This document shows positions 40,787-52,561 of a DNA stretch of 64,000 nucleotides, piece after piece (position 1 is the first letter of the stretch; each line of letters begins with the position of its first letter). The position numbers were made by a program, and so were the translations under genes. Source of the stretch: Manduca sexta (lineage: Eukaryota > Arthropoda > Insecta > Lepidoptera > Sphingidae); contig NC_051134.1 of NCBI RefSeq assembly GCF_014839805.1, forward strand, positions 9,021,170-9,085,169, read 5' to 3'. Under the pieces are notes generated by a model that saw only the letters and a program-made list of their open reading frames with translations, did not search any database and was not told the origin of the DNA.

Positions 40787-42394
40787 GTCTGTCTGTCTGT
40801 ATAACCGTTATAGAAACGAAAACTACTCGACGAATTTTAACGAAACTTGGTACAATAATTTGTCATACTCCTGTGCTGGTTATAGTATACTTTTCATCAC
40901 GCTACAATTAATAGGGGCAGAGCAGTGAAGGGAAATGTTGGGAAAACGGGAGAAGTTACTCCATTTTTTAAGCTTCCGTCGCGTGTGCAACCTTAATGGT
41001 TAAAGCTACACAGAAATCATGTATGACGGAAATGTTCTCCTTAAAATTATGTAAAAAATATCCCACGACAGCATATGTCTATCTTTTATGGTTGACTCAC
41101 AATAACACGTGTAACTCCCGATAGCTTGGCAGTTCGAAGCCTTCCCATTATATTTGTCTACTCTTACGTTTATAACACAGCTCAGTCATCCCTAATTAAA
41201 AAAGTTAACATTATTACATATTCCATAAAAAAGAATCAAAAAAATCGGTATAGAAACACCAATGTTATACATGAGATACGCTAATAATAAGCCATCACGC
41301 GTGAATACTGAATCATGCTATAAGGATTATTTTTGTATATATATATAAGGTCGCGAACGCACAGGCAGGCGGCTTGCTTGGCACCTAGAGGCTAGCGAAT
41401 CACGTAGCGAGTAGCTTCGTAAAACGAACATTCTCGAACGTTCGCGACCGGCTCCATTTTTGAAGTCCGAAATCCACGCGGGCGAAGCTGCGAGCGGAAG
41501 CTAGTATAATATATAATAATATCAGCCCTGTATTATATACTAGCCTACTGCTGGGCACGGGCCTCCTCTACTACAGAGAGGGATTAGGCCTTAGTCCAAC
41601 ACGCTGGCTTAGGGCAATAGCAGACTTTACACACCCTCAAAATTTCAATAGAGAACTTATCAAGTATGGAGGTTTCCTTGCGTATTGCTCTTGGGTCCAC
41701 TATCCGTTCAACTCCCAAGTAGTAGCGAATAACGGAATCCTATTACCTTGGCTTGTTTAAGAGCATCTTCATCGGAGGCGACTGGAAAAGCTACGTTGAG
41801 CCTGGAGTTCCTGGTCACCCACTCGCCTGTGCCTGTAGAGTATCCCTGCAGGTCTGGATTGAACTCCTTCAGGATGTTGGGCAATGTCAGGAACTCGCGC
41901 CATGATGCATCCCCGCCTGAAATATTTAGTTAAGCATTAATTAATGATGATTATGAAATTGATCAGACCTAGTTACGAATTTTTTTGTAGTTCAGTAGAT
42001 GAGAAGCATTGAACAAAATAATAACCCTATATTTCTTTTAAATATTTTAAGGCGTAAGGCTTCTTTATAACTTACTTTATAACATACACAGGATCGGTCC
42101 ACTCAATTATGTGGTACTTAACAACTTTGCTTCCTTACCCATGCACCAGGAGACTCCCCGGTACTCCACAAAGGCTCCAAGCGCGAACTCCTCCAGTGCT
42201 CCGCTGCCCGCTACCAGCGAATCTCCAATCGCTGCCACCACGTCTATGTCACCAGGTCGCAGACGGTGCACCGAGGTGGGGCGACTCTTGCTCCTACCCC
42301 ACGGGATCGCGTCCTGGCATGGGAATGGGGTGGACGGTGGTATGGCTCTCTGACGACGGACGTGCGATCTTCGCATGGGGTAGCGGATTCTCCA
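36370..42394 (-). CDS. PLB1: Phospholipase B1-like GDSL lipase (exons 2-7, gene span)
   Basis: Six exons with consensus splice sites join in a single frame of 376 codons plus stop: 42394-42139, 41916-41747, 39092-38876, 38772-38627, 37960-37792 and 36542-36370. The product belongs to the SGNH/GDSL family, close to the single-domain insect relatives of membrane-associated phospholipase B1, which hydrolyse ester bonds of phospholipids at the cell surface or outside the cell. Landmarks: [20 protein letters not shown] with the nucleophile Ser at 42220; the [20 protein letters not shown] block; GAND with Asn at 39011; and [17 protein letters not shown] with Asp at 37828 and His at 37819. All catalytic elements are intact. 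Length matches one catalytic repeat, unlike the four-repeat vertebrate enzyme. The introns hold SINE, Helitron-like and MITE insertions. The true first exon is uncertain (next entries). Confidence 0.92.
36690..36835 (-). repeat. Interspersed repeat, family C (truncated, in intron 6)
   Basis: Minus strand matches 52562-52865: GAATGACGAGACGAGCTTAC, CAGTAGAAACACCAT and AATTACAAAGTATTGTTTGG. Confidence 0.65.
37792..37960 (-). CDS. PLB1: Lipase exon 6, Asp-His catalytic block
   Basis: Acceptor TTTTCCAG before 37960, donor GTGAGT at 37791. Peptide [20 protein letters not shown], a Pro-rich loop ([10 protein letters not shown]), then the catalytic HDCFH segment. Confidence 0.92.
38016..38203 (+). 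mobile_element. Helitron-like non-autonomous element in lipase intron 5
   Basis: Starts TCTATACTATTTATAAAGCT, contains GGATTTCGATAAAATTTGGT and ATGGAGATAGTTTAA, and ends with the hairpin GAGCCGCGGGC plus AAAAGCTAG followed by T. The TC start, hairpin and CTAG end fit Helitron rules. Confidence 0.65.
38448..38585 (+). repeat. Half copy of the foldback MITE found at 53616
   Basis: CTCTTATTCATAGACGATAT, CTGTGATAACAAGTCTGTTT and GGGCCGTTGTGATTGG match the left arm of 53616-53875; the right arm is absent. Confidence 0.75.
38627..38772 (-). CDS. PLB1: Lipase exon 5
   Basis: Acceptor TTTCATCAG before 38772, donor GTACGT at 38626. Encodes [20 protein letters not shown] then a Cys-rich FCSCFHQGG segment characteristic of the family. 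Confidence 0.9.
38876..39092 (-). CDS. PLB1: Lipase exon 4, GAND block
   Basis: Acceptor ACCTTGCAG before 39092, donor GTAAGG at 38875. Contains [20 protein letters not shown] and [12 protein letters not shown], the block III Asn of SGNH hydrolases. Confidence 0.93.
39587..39669. repeat. Short inverted repeat in lipase intron 3
   Basis: CGACGTTTCGAAGACTTTGC followed by AGCCTGCAT pairs with ATGAAGGCTGCAAAGTCTTC-GAAACATCG; arms about 33 bp. Confidence 0.6.
40618..41506 (+). mobile_element. Helitron-like element with TGTC microsatellite, lipase intron 3
   Basis: Begins TCTATACTTATAATAAATCT. It carries a (GTCT)n run at 40742-40800 and then AACTACTCGACGAATTTTAA and GAAACTTGGTACAA. It ends CGCGGGCGAAGCTGCGAGCG plus GAAGCTAG, with T following. 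I recognise the pattern as a common lepidopteran non-autonomous Helitron-type repeat. No helicase gene inside. Confidence 0.6.
40742..40800 (+). repeat. (GTCT)n microsatellite
   Basis: About 14 tetranucleotide units with one interruption (CTATCTG). Confidence 0.9.
41508..41700 (-). repeat. tRNA-derived SINE, family B (copy 3, head lost)
   Basis: Tail and body match 29040-29250 (AATATCAGCCCTGTATTATA, ACTGCTGGGCACGGGCCTCC). Similarity stops near 41690 before the tRNA head. It sits directly against the end of the Helitron-like element. Confidence 0.7.
41747..41916 (-). CDS. PLB1: Lipase exon 3
   Basis: Acceptor ATATTTCAG before 41916, donor GTAATA at 41746. Encodes [20 protein letters not shown] and ends with DEDALKQAK. 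Confidence 0.92.
42139..42394 (-). CDS. PLB1: Lipase exon 2, GDS nucleophile
   Basis: Acceptor TATCCATTTCAG before 42394, donor GTAAGG at 42138, phase 1 end. A basic stretch ([16 protein letters not shown]) leads into FPCQDAIPW and then [20 protein letters not shown]. Confidence 0.92.
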
Positions 42395-42451
42395 CTGAAA
42401 TGGATAAAATTGTGAATTATTTTTTCTAATCACCACTTTTACAAGGAGCTA

Positions 42452-42721
42452 CGTTCTAACATGAACAGGTTCAGTTGCTAAGTCTCTGATTTCTGAAATA
42501 GGCGACATGTGCACAAGTTTTGTATTCGGAAAAACGTAAGTAAGTATAAGATGCTTGGGATTGGAATTTATTTCTGACGTAACATCTTTTGTCGGATAAA
42601 TTCGATGAGCCAAAACCAAAAGCAACCATAAACACGTTAGCGAAACTGCAACTAGCAACAATGCTCTAACTAGCTTCGTCCAGACTACCTTCAATACCAC
42701 AATTATCCTTATGATTACCAT
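42452..42721 (-). CDS. Possible lipase exon 1 with signal anchor
   Basis: ATG at 42721 opens 90 codons; residues about 18-40 (LVRALLLVAVSLTCLWLLLV and following) make a signal peptide or anchor, which the lipase needs. The frame is the same as exon 2, but a TAG stands at 42451-42449. A short intron would have to end at the 42394 acceptor, yet no strong phase-0 donor is evident; AAG|GTAGTC after codon 11 is the best-looking one, and it would discard most of the membrane segment. So the exon boundary is unresolved. Confidence 0.45.
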
Positions 42722-44312
42722 ACGAATGACCCAAGGTTACCATTTCACGATCACGTACCGCCAGCTCATCAGCAGACCACGCACGTTCCAATGAAACACT
42801 TTGCCCACCGCATACAAATCCTTACATAATGATAGTGTTCAAAAAAGGAATGTTTTTTTTGTTTTTGGTACATCATCATTGCAAAATTTGAGTGTACGAG
42901 GCATAATGACGAATTGCGTCTCTTTTGTGGTTTTACCGTATTGTGGTAATAAAGACCTTAGCCGAAGACATTGTAGTTCTCTTACTATCTAATATAAAGT
43001 TGTTAATCTTAATCCACTTTTCAATAACGGTATTAGAATGACGAATGTTCTCAAAAATTGATTTGTGCGAGCCTGATTTCAAATAGAATGCATATAAATC
43101 ATTGTCTCAACCAGAACTTGATTCCAATTTGTCAGTTTAGAAACCGACAACTCATATAAATGATCGCCTCTGTGCCGGAATCTTAGAAACGTCATACTTT
43201 ATAGCACATTACTGAATAAATTTTAAAATCGTCTTATTGAATAATGAAATGATTTATTTAGAACCCATAATATAATAAAAATATTTATCTTCATTAAATA
43301 TTAACTTTACCATCAGTTCAGAAAGCAGTTTCCACTGAAGAATGATGGGCATGAAACTCTAGTGTTGCTATTTTTATTTATCGTTAATTTACTGAATGAT
43401 AAAATTATCTGGTTATATTGTGTAACGTTTGCAGTTTTTGTGACCTAAACTAACTTCAAACCTGTGGTTAGACCATTACAGTGTACACTATGCCAATATT
43501 ATAGCGGTATGATAGCCATATTGTTAATATATTATATTATAAAGTAGATTATACACCGCACTTTTGGTTATTAAATTTGTATTAAAATAATATAATTTGT
43601 AATTTACCTAAAGAAAATATTATGTATGCCATTTTTGTCCATATCTAACCTACAAATTATACAGAGCGATACTGTTCTGCATTATTGTACTTGCCCCACA
43701 TTATCCAACTGTGTTTAGGCATTTCAATTAAATTATGCTAATTATAATTTATATTACATGTTTTGCGTCTGTTTTAAACCATAAAGGTAAGTTGTTTAAT
43801 GTCTGTATATTTGAAATAGTTACGCATTTACATTAGATGAACCAGCGCTAGACATTCGCCTGAATTATGTAATCTTAGTGAATTTATAACTGGTGACCCC
43901 GGCATGTCAACACAGTCCTTTATGACAGTATTTTCGGCAGTTGCTCCTTTTTATTCTTATATGGATAAGCAGGGGTGTAACCAATAGACCAACACACTAG
44001 TTAAACACTTTTTTTTTTTTTTATTTTTTTTTTTTTTTTTTTAACATGAGCCTACGTTTTTTAGGCTGAATTATACAAATACATCAGATTTTTGGGTATC
44101 GCTTTAGGTTGCAATCCTGATACCTATATTAAGCTATAAAATTATTTCTCATTAGTATCTAATATAAATAGTTGACTGGACGGCGAGATAAACAATCCGC
44201 TCGCTTGGTAATAAGCATCGCTCGTAAACAACACCATCTTACTTTGGTTTAAGGTTTGCGCCCATGTCACAGGCCATACGACTGCTAAACATTATATACG
44301 ATTAGTTGGATA
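42722..44312. other. No supported gene; probable upstream region of the lipase gene
   Basis: AT-rich. No TATA box obvious just upstream of 42721 on the minus strand. Long T-rich tract at 44009-44042. Confidence 0.4.
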
Positions 44313-44486
44313 GAGTTTGCAACCTGCAGGAATTCGCAGAAATGGTCCACAGGTGTATTGAAACCAATTGTTAAAATGAATACCTACTTTGTCTAAAAAA
44401 ATATAGACAAAGTAGGTATTCATTTTAACAATTGGTTTCAATACACCTGTGGACCACTTCTGCGAATTCCTGCAGGTTGCAAACTC
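44313..44486. repeat. Near-perfect foldback, 83-bp arms
   Basis: Arms 44313-44395 and 44404-44486 around an 8-nt loop; I see a single mismatch. Ends GAGTTTGCAACCTGCAGG. Non-coding; MITE class unknown. High arm identity suggests recent origin. Confidence 0.9.
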
Positions 44487-44549
44487 AACCATTGCTTTAT
44501 TATTGTAACTGTTATGGTGTTTATGTGCATAAGTAAATAAATTATCATC

Positions 44550-44640
44550 ATCATCATTAGCCACATAAACTCCACTGCTGATCATAGGCCTCCCCTAAAG
44601 ATTTCCAGATGGACCTGTCGAAAGCGGCCTACATCCAGAG
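44550..44640 (-). pseudogene. RTE-like LINE, C-terminal fragment and tail
   Basis: Minus strand encodes AAFDRSIWKSLGEAYDQQW then SLCG and a stop, followed by TGATGATGATGA. Sister copy at 34050-34145. Confidence 0.7.
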
Positions 44641-45837
44641 TCCAAATAAAAAAATAAAAACTTTGTATTAAAAAGGATTGTCCTCTATACTGCGCTCATC
44701 ATTCTGACACGTTAGTCCGACTGACTACAACATTTATTCTATACATACCTACCAGAAACACAGCTTAATTCCGTGCCCGCATCGCGTTGTATCCTTATAA
44801 GCATAACAAATCCCTAACCAAATCAGTCTTAACATTCCCCAGCCTATCAATTAGGTGTCACGATGGAGTAGTAATCGCGTTGCCAATACGAATGGCGTAT
44901 GATTGTGATTCACGCTGTGTGCTCGTGAAAGTGCTGTACGAGCGATGCAGACGGGCGGGTGACGAAACGCTCGATTTGACGCGTTTTACGACCAATTAGC
45001 AGCTCGTAAAGTAACGTGGGTTGTTGGTGAAGGATTTAGGAATAAGAAATTGGATAGCAATTTTTTTTTATTTTGATTTATCAATAATTAATCAATTTTC
45101 GGCAGTGGAAGGCAAGTGATTTTATTACTACATATTTTTATGAATAACTTTTTTAATTTGCGGTATTCTTAAAATTTTATTTAAAAATAGAATATAAACA
45201 TTAAATAATAGGTAATTAAATACTTTATTTATTACGTAAGCGAACAATGTTGCACTTACGATACGTCAAAACAATTTATTAGACTAATAACTATTATTTC
45301 TGAATAACACTCGTAGATCAATTATATAACTACGGACATTTAAGTTAGGGATAAAATTCTTATTCATTTTCTCCTATTACAATACTTTTATAATAAAATT
45401 CCATACAGCGTGTCATCGCTCGTCTAAGAGCCCGGCTAAGCAGAAAACATGTGGCCCAAATTTTAGGGAGGTCAATTGACCCATCAAAAGTGGTCGAATC
45501 GTTACCTAAAGATACAACTGTATGTCAACAAACGCATAACATTGCTCTCAAGCTGTTACGCAATACAAACGTGTCCGTTCTACATATTCATGAGAAAAAT
45601 CTAAAACTTTATGATATTCTTAGTTGCTGTAATAAATTTAATACCAGCAAATTACGTAGGCCGGCATAGTTTTGCGAACGTGTTACGTTTCTTACTGTTT
45701 GCCGTTTGACTGTGCTCAGATATCGGGAAGCAATAACTTTCGAGTTAAATATATTAGGATCTTAGACAATTTGCAGGATATAGAAAGAAGAAGCAAATGT
45801 TTCTTTTATACAAAATCGGGTCCCTTTTTGATCTGTA

Positions 45838-46046
45838 CATATTATAAAATAAAGTCCCCTTTATTGCCTGTCTGAATGTCATTGATTTCACAAAATTCGC
45901 TGAACGGCTTTTTATGAAATTTGGTATGGAGATAATTTAAGACCCTGGGAATGTTATAGGCTACTTTCTATCCCGGGAAAATATAAAGCGGGACTTTTAT
46001 CTCGGAAAACACCTTCACGCCAGCGAAGCTGCGAGTAAAAGCTAGT
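45838..46046 (+). mobile_element. Helitron-like non-autonomous element
   Basis: Contains TATGAAATTTGGTATGGAGA and TAGGCTACTTTCTATCCCGG, ending CAGCGAAGCTGCGAGTAAAA then GCTAG followed by T. Left end not sharply defined. Confidence 0.55.
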
Positions 46047-47985
46047 TTTAACAAAATAACCAGAGAATTTTGAATGAATATATGCTGAATATAGGTCTTT
46101 CCTAAATATTTTCAAATCGGCTTGCACCCAACGATTTACTGCGACCTCGTCCTCGGCTGTCTGTCCATATACGTGATGGTAACAACTAAATAGTAATTTA
46201 TTATAATCATACACTCTCGATCAAGGACGATATGCAAAGCTTGCTAATGATGGCCGTGAAGCGAAAACTCGCTGTTCGGTTTTGTGTAGTACTGAATGGT
46301 GGCTATTAAGATGTTTTTAATCAGCATTTTTAAATTAACTGTATTTAGCGTACACATATCATCCGCACCATTTCATAAAATACAAGAAAATATATTCATT
46401 GGTCATCTGAAATGTATTAAGACTTTAACAAAATAGACCGGAGTTCGTAGTTATAACACAGAAAATGACAATGTTCAAAGATGGTAAAAAGGTGAACCTA
46501 CAGATCCTCTATCAACCCTTCAGTAACAACATGGATGACAAAATGTTACTCTACAAACCATCAGCATATTTAAATCTGGAAACATTGTACTTAAAAGTTA
46601 ATATTATATAGTCAATACAACCTCAATCACAAGTAACCTCTAAAGCCTTTAACACCATTGATCCTGTGTCACCGCGTTAATCGATTCCAAATTACTTTTC
46701 CGATTTCAAAACAATCGATTACTGCTGCGTTGAGTACAAATTCATTCTCAAAAAACTTATTACTTCGATATTAAGCATGCCATATAAAGCTATTCGATTA
46801 TTAAATCTGTCGACCTTTGTAACCTTTCTATAGAATCGAAGTACCGATAAAGTTTATTGGAGGGATATAAAAGATAATTCGTCACCTTTCCCCCAACAAA
46901 AGGCTTACGTAGTAATCATGAGGCTTATGATAACTATGAAAAGAATATTAATTTAGCCTTAATCCAAATGTTCTTATATCTACTTTAAAATACGTTTTAA
47001 CAAAACCAAATGAGAGTAAGTTGTTTACGTTAATTTCTTGAGATAGTAGTTTCATTAAATTTTTGAATTAAGAACATAATAAAATATTGCACGGGGACAA
47101 GGTCTGTTATACTTTTGGCGTTACACTTGCATAAAGCGCTGGCCGGTTTAAAAACGTATTCAAACGTTCAAAATAAAATTGTCAAAGCGATTCGAAGTTT
47201 TCTGTTACTTTTACATTAATTTTTTTAATCATTATATTTTTTACAATAATGTACGAACGTTTTATTTAGTGCAGAGAATATATTATCCTCACATTGGCAT
47301 TGCATAGGGGTCGTTGCTATGTGTTCTTTGTTAGTCTCATAATACTTAGTAATTATACTGGCTTACATCACGGATAAGTGACACTGGTCATTCTATTCCT
47401 GGCTTTCATCATGTATCACACAGATAAGTCTATTCTTGGTGCCAAGTAGGGCTTACTTAAGCTTTTTGTGTTCAAATTTGAAACAGTATAATTTATGCTA
47501 TGTAGGAATTAATTAGAGTGCCATAGAGACCTTTCTAATCAATGTTCTGTGTGATATTGCTGTTGTTTATGGGCAGTCGAACAACAATTGATCGAACAAT
47601 ACTTTCTGTTGTAAAAAACCAACGACGTATAAATTCGCTGCCATGTTGCAATATAAATATTATGCTAACAATAGCCAAAAACAGAAAATAAACGATTCCC
47701 AAGCAATACCAATAAAGTCGTGTGAAAAGCGAACAATAGTGAGAACTATTTGTTTAATTCTTTAATGTTTGATTACACGCCGTACGGTTATACAACTTAT
47801 TGGCATTTAGTGAGTAAACGCAGACGAGGAAATCTAGACACGTGACCTCAATACTTGGCTTTTGCAAGGGTCTCTTGCACGTTAATCTCAACATCACCTC
47901 ATCAGTAACATACTGATGACATTGGTATACATCGGCAAATACAAGAATATTCAAGGATGCAATGTCTTATGTCGATATTTTATAT
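46047..47985. other. No supported gene
   Basis: AT-rich DNA with no recognisable exon, RNA gene or terminal repeats. Confidence 0.45.
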
Positions 47986-47989
47986 TTTT

Positions 47990-48410
47990 GAGATGAGCAT
48001 CCCGCTAATGGTAAGTGATACGACCGCCCTTGAACAGGCAACACCATACAGAACTTTGAATTACGAGCCCTAAACGATGCGAGGCCCTAGGCGAAAGCCA
48101 AAAAAAAACGACGCGAGGTCTCGGGAGAGTTTTTAACAGTTTTATCGGTAAGATCGTAACAAAAGGTGCTCCAAGGCATCGCGCGAGGCTCGGACGGTTG
48201 CCCGGATCGCTTGCCCCAAAGGCCTCCTCTGCGTGGCACTTCACTGCACTCCTCACCATGAGATATAAAATGTTAAGCCTCATAATAGCTAGTAATTACA
48301 CTGGCTACAATTACCTTCAATCCGAAACACGGCAGTGTACGAACACGGCTTGTCGATAGAAATAGACATTGCAAAAATGCCTACTTAAACGGCCCCTCGC
48401 ATACGAAAAC
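47990..48410 (+). repeat. Interspersed repeat, family C (divergent copy)
   Basis: Starts ATGGTAAGTGATACGACCGC, has AGTAATTACACTGGCTACAA and GAAATAGACATTGCAAAAAT. The middle (48075-48230), GC-rich with GCGAGGCTCGG, is foreign to the other copies and may be a nested insertion. Confidence 0.6.
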
Positions 48411-49770
48411 GTGAATCCAGTAAAATATTTATTTGAACTAAAGTAATGGTGGTTTGATAGATGCCATTATTTTGTAATCCTTGTATTTCCTATCAATAAA
48501 TAAAGTCAATTATCATCAGGTGCAATAGAAATGCTAAGCATGATAGTGAAGATGAAAAATACTGTTCTAAGGTTTGTATTGTCGTGTCTATTTGTCACAA
48601 ATCTAGTTGATGAAGCGTATAAGTTATTCTGTGGTAAAGATCTTGGTAAAATCTTTGCATATAAATTGAAACAGGGGTTATGACTTTGGATGCTGATGAG
48701 ACTGGAAACTCAGGCCCGGAAATCGTCACGCCGTTAGATAACCGAATAATGTTTGTTGTCGATTAATTGGCTTGTCATTGGACACGGTATTGTTTCGTGC
48801 GAAAGAAAGCTACAATCAAAACTTAATTTGTTAATAAGAATTTTATGTCTATGTAAATTGTGATAAGCTACTTCCTGACTTCTAAGGGCTAAAAGGTCTG
48901 GGCTTTTGACGTTGTGTACTATGAATTAATTAGCACAGATAGGTATATTTAAATCTAGGGAAGCTATTGGTATCTCCGAGTTTCAACACATAGAATTTTA
49001 AAGAAGATATAAACGATATAGAGCGGTGATGGTCAGTTGGCGGGCTATGTTGACGTCCCCTCTGGGTTGCCAACCAACAAAAATATTATCTCTCTATTAT
49101 CTGTGGTGACAAAACCACCTCAGGTTAAAACAGTGACTGGTTAAATTGTAGATTCTTAAAAGTATTAGAGAGTAATCTTACTTAGATTTTTTTTAACACT
49201 CGATTGGTTTATGGGAACATGGCTTGAATAAGTCTGATCCTGCCTTTTGATAAGATTACAAACGATTCATATCCATGCAAACAAAATACCACTAATATGT
49301 AATTTGCGAAAGTAAACACAACAGCTCTGTAGAAATATGCGAGATATTTGCATAACACTTTTCAGTTATTTTTAGATACGATGTGAGCTTACTTTCGGTA
49401 TTGAGCAAGGTACGGACTTGAAAAGTAAACGTTCGGTAATAAGCCCTCACTACAAAAATAACTTAAAATTGATTACGAAACAAGGTCATATTACGACTAT
49501 AAATAAATCCCTAGCGAATGCGAAAGGATATTTTAATTAAATTATATTTTGATGAATAATAATTTGACATTAACATTATAATATTATTATGAATAATTTA
49601 TTTAAAATTAGGACAACCAGTAGCTGTTACATTATAACGAGCTCCAATAAAATAAAGCAGTAATAATAGGCTTAAAATGCACAACATTTGAGATGTCACA
49701 GCATGCATTGACAAAAAAAAATAACACCAATGTTAATATTAACTATACATAAATCATTAAAGCGTACTTT
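48411..49770. other. No supported gene
   Basis: AT-rich DNA; nothing recognisable on either strand. Confidence 0.45.
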
Positions 49771-49851
49771 TTACAAAAAAAAGGAGCAACTACATTAAAT
49801 TGAAATAAATATGATTATTTATTTAAATTTAATGTAGTTGCTACTTTTGTA
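49771..49851. repeat. Small inverted repeat (MITE-like)
   Basis: GGAGCAACTACATTAAATTG pairs with AATTTAATGTAGTTGCTAC; arms about 36 bp around ATGATT. Confidence 0.65.
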
Positions 49852-50679
49852 TATATACATTACAAGATTATACATGCTTTATAGTTCAAATGTACCAGTG
49901 GTCTAAATATCGCTACTGTTTAGGTAGAATTGGGGTTCATTAGTAGAAGAATCTTACAATAGACAATTGCTACCCCTAGATCGAGCAGCGAGTGTGAAGT
50001 TAAGTCATTGTAATCTAAATTAAGCAAGGAAGATCAGGCTTATTCCGTTTCTGCGTCCTTAGTTAGTGATGTAAGCCTATCCGGGATAATTTCCTTAAGT
50101 GTTGCCACTTTAGCAGCGATTTAACTCGCCGCGACCGCACCGTTGCGGTTTCTATAGTCAGAAATTGCAAAGTGATTGCGATATGTTACAATTTTTCTAT
50201 GATGATTCAATTTATAAGGTTTTGTCGATGAATTTAGTGCAATAATAGAAGTGAGATCTAATTTTAAAAGGAGATTGTCACGTGTCATTGTCGAATGTAA
50301 ATATTGAGTCCATTCTTAAGAATAATAAAATACTTGGTTTAGATGACCGATCAATAAAAATGTATAATGCTAATTCTAAACCTCGACTCAATGCAATTTG
50401 TTTCGAAATAAGTAATAAAGTATCGTTTGGCGAACATTCGAGCACCTTCTGTTTCAATGGCAGGGTACATCATTCACATTTTACTACAAACCAGTTGATG
50501 TGTAATATACCTTCTTATACATATATACATATAAGTCAAATCTAAGTATCTGTGTGTTCAAAATAAACCATTTCCTACAACCGTTTATTGTAAATTATCA
50601 AAACGTACCTACGGACACCTTGTATGTTTTGTTTTTGTATATAATAAGGCGGCAAACGATCAAGTTGTCCAGGTAGACA

Positions 50680-50810
50680 TATCAGGCCGGCATATTTACG
50701 TTGACTGGCTTGGGGTTATTTAATCATCTCTCGTCAGATGACAGTGTCTGGGTTTTGAATCTCTCTCCACTTAGGAACCATCAGATGTAGTGTCACTGCC
50801 TTGATATAAA
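50680..50810 (+). repeat. Interspersed repeat, family A (decayed copy)
   Basis: CAGGCCGGCATATTTACG, TAATCATCTCTCGTCAG and CCATCAGATG-AGTGTCACTGCC match the 3' half of family A. Confidence 0.5.
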
Positions 50811-51929
50811 AAATCATATTCCTTAAAGCTTAGCACTATATTTTTTTATTTATATCTATTATGTATCTAATTTGTGATATTTTAACAATCGCATTTTTGC
50901 CCAAGATAGATACAGTGTATTCCCAACCAGAAATTATCGCTTTTCATAAGGGACGCCACTTGATGAAGTCTTGCAATATTTTGAAGGGAAACATACTTGG
51001 ATTCCACAACATCGTTGCAATTGTGTTAATATACAAGACTTGAATCTTTCATAACTTCAATTAACACAGCCTCATTTGGTATTTAAAAATAAACATTTAT
51101 AGTAGGAAGCTATCAAAGTGAAGTTAACCGAAGCACTTATGAATTAATTGACATAACAATAATTTTGCAAGCGCAAACACTCATGTTCACATCCCGATGC
51201 CCTTCTAACTAAGATGTTGTGAAATGTAATTCGGCCGACCTTGACAATTCAGAGAAAGGCTTATGAATATCTGCAGTCTCTTTTAAACGTTTCTTCACGT
51301 ATGTTATGGACTAATGTGACCATTTATTGCGCGATTTGGAAATAGCGGGCGCTGGAAAACAAATAACATATTTACGTGTAAAATACAGATTGAACACTCT
51401 GATAAAAAATAATATTAACGGAGAACATAAGTATTATAGTTTTGTGAATTAATAATAATATAAAACTAAACTTCGTTCGCATTTGTAATTTTTTTTAAAT
51501 AGTGAAAAAGAATATCTTGTCTATTCAACAAATTAAAAGCTAGATAAATTAACTATTGAACAAAAACCATTTAAAAAACACCTCAAGACAAAAAATTACA
51601 TACAGTCTGCAAATTCAATTAAAAGTGGTATCAGTCCATTGACCCCATGGGTGCGTTGTATAAGATAAACGATTATGACATAAGCACAGCTCCGGGCCGT
51701 ATCAGGTTCGATACCGGCCTGCCTTCGTGCTCCACATTGGCGCTAATAGCAGCATCCGCGTGTAAGCCCTAAACTTGTTTTATAGCGAAGGTTTTGTTAC
51801 GAAACTAGCTTTGCCCACGACTGCACTTGCAGAAGTGTGTTAGCGTTATCGTAGGGTTTGAAAGTATATCTTTTGTATTCTTATGTCCTCACCTATTATC
51901 AAACAATGTCCTCGCTGCGCTGGTCTACC

Positions 51930-52080
51930 TGAACGCGATAAATACAAAATCTACCAAACGAATTTCGATTAAATTCGATATGGGGATGGTTTTAGACCCT
52001 AGGAAGAACTTAGGCTACTTTTTATCCCGGGAAACTCATTCACGCGACCGAACCCACGAACAAGCAAGTCGTATTATAAA
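51930..52080 (+). mobile_element. Helitron-like fragment, decayed end
   Basis: Carries AACGAATTTCGATTAAATTC, GGGATGGTTTTAGACCC and CTTAGGCTACTTTTTATCCC as in 45838-46046, but the terminal hairpin is eroded. Confidence 0.45.
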
Positions 52081-52561
52081 GGTAATCTCCGTGGTCATCC
52101 ATCCATATTGACTTGACCACGCCGTTCATATATCCCAAGTAACAAATTATTGTTCTTGTGGGTCCATTCTTATTAACATCGGGAAATAGAGCCTTACATG
52201 TGGATATTTTGATACAATACAATAATTTTTACAACCAATGCAAAGTTACTACATTTTGCTTTACAAGTTCCATTGCACATTTCCCTTGAAATCTTTCATA
52301 ATCGCATTAACGATTCATCATAAAATTCTTACGTACATTCAATTACATCAGAGAACACAATTTCTTAATTAGACAGACCAAAATTTCCAACCTTAATAGT
52401 CAAAATTCGTTGCAATAGTTTCACAGTTCCCCCAAGAACGCTTTGCCGCGGTTTTTTCGTAGACAGCGTGAGAAAGCTATAGCCGCGGGATAATGATATA
52501 TTATTGCGAGCTTCATTACACTAATAGGTTGTGAGGTGTTTGGCAGATTAGCACCCTTTTT

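Noticed and set aside
42107..42429. Plus-strand frames of 80-106 codons over lipase exon 2
   Set aside because: Reverse frames of a real exon, with no splice or domain support.
43895..43925. ACTGGTGACCCCGGCATG, reminiscent of sequence next to LTR elements in moths
   Set aside because: No LTR pair, polypurine tract or gag/pol frame nearby.
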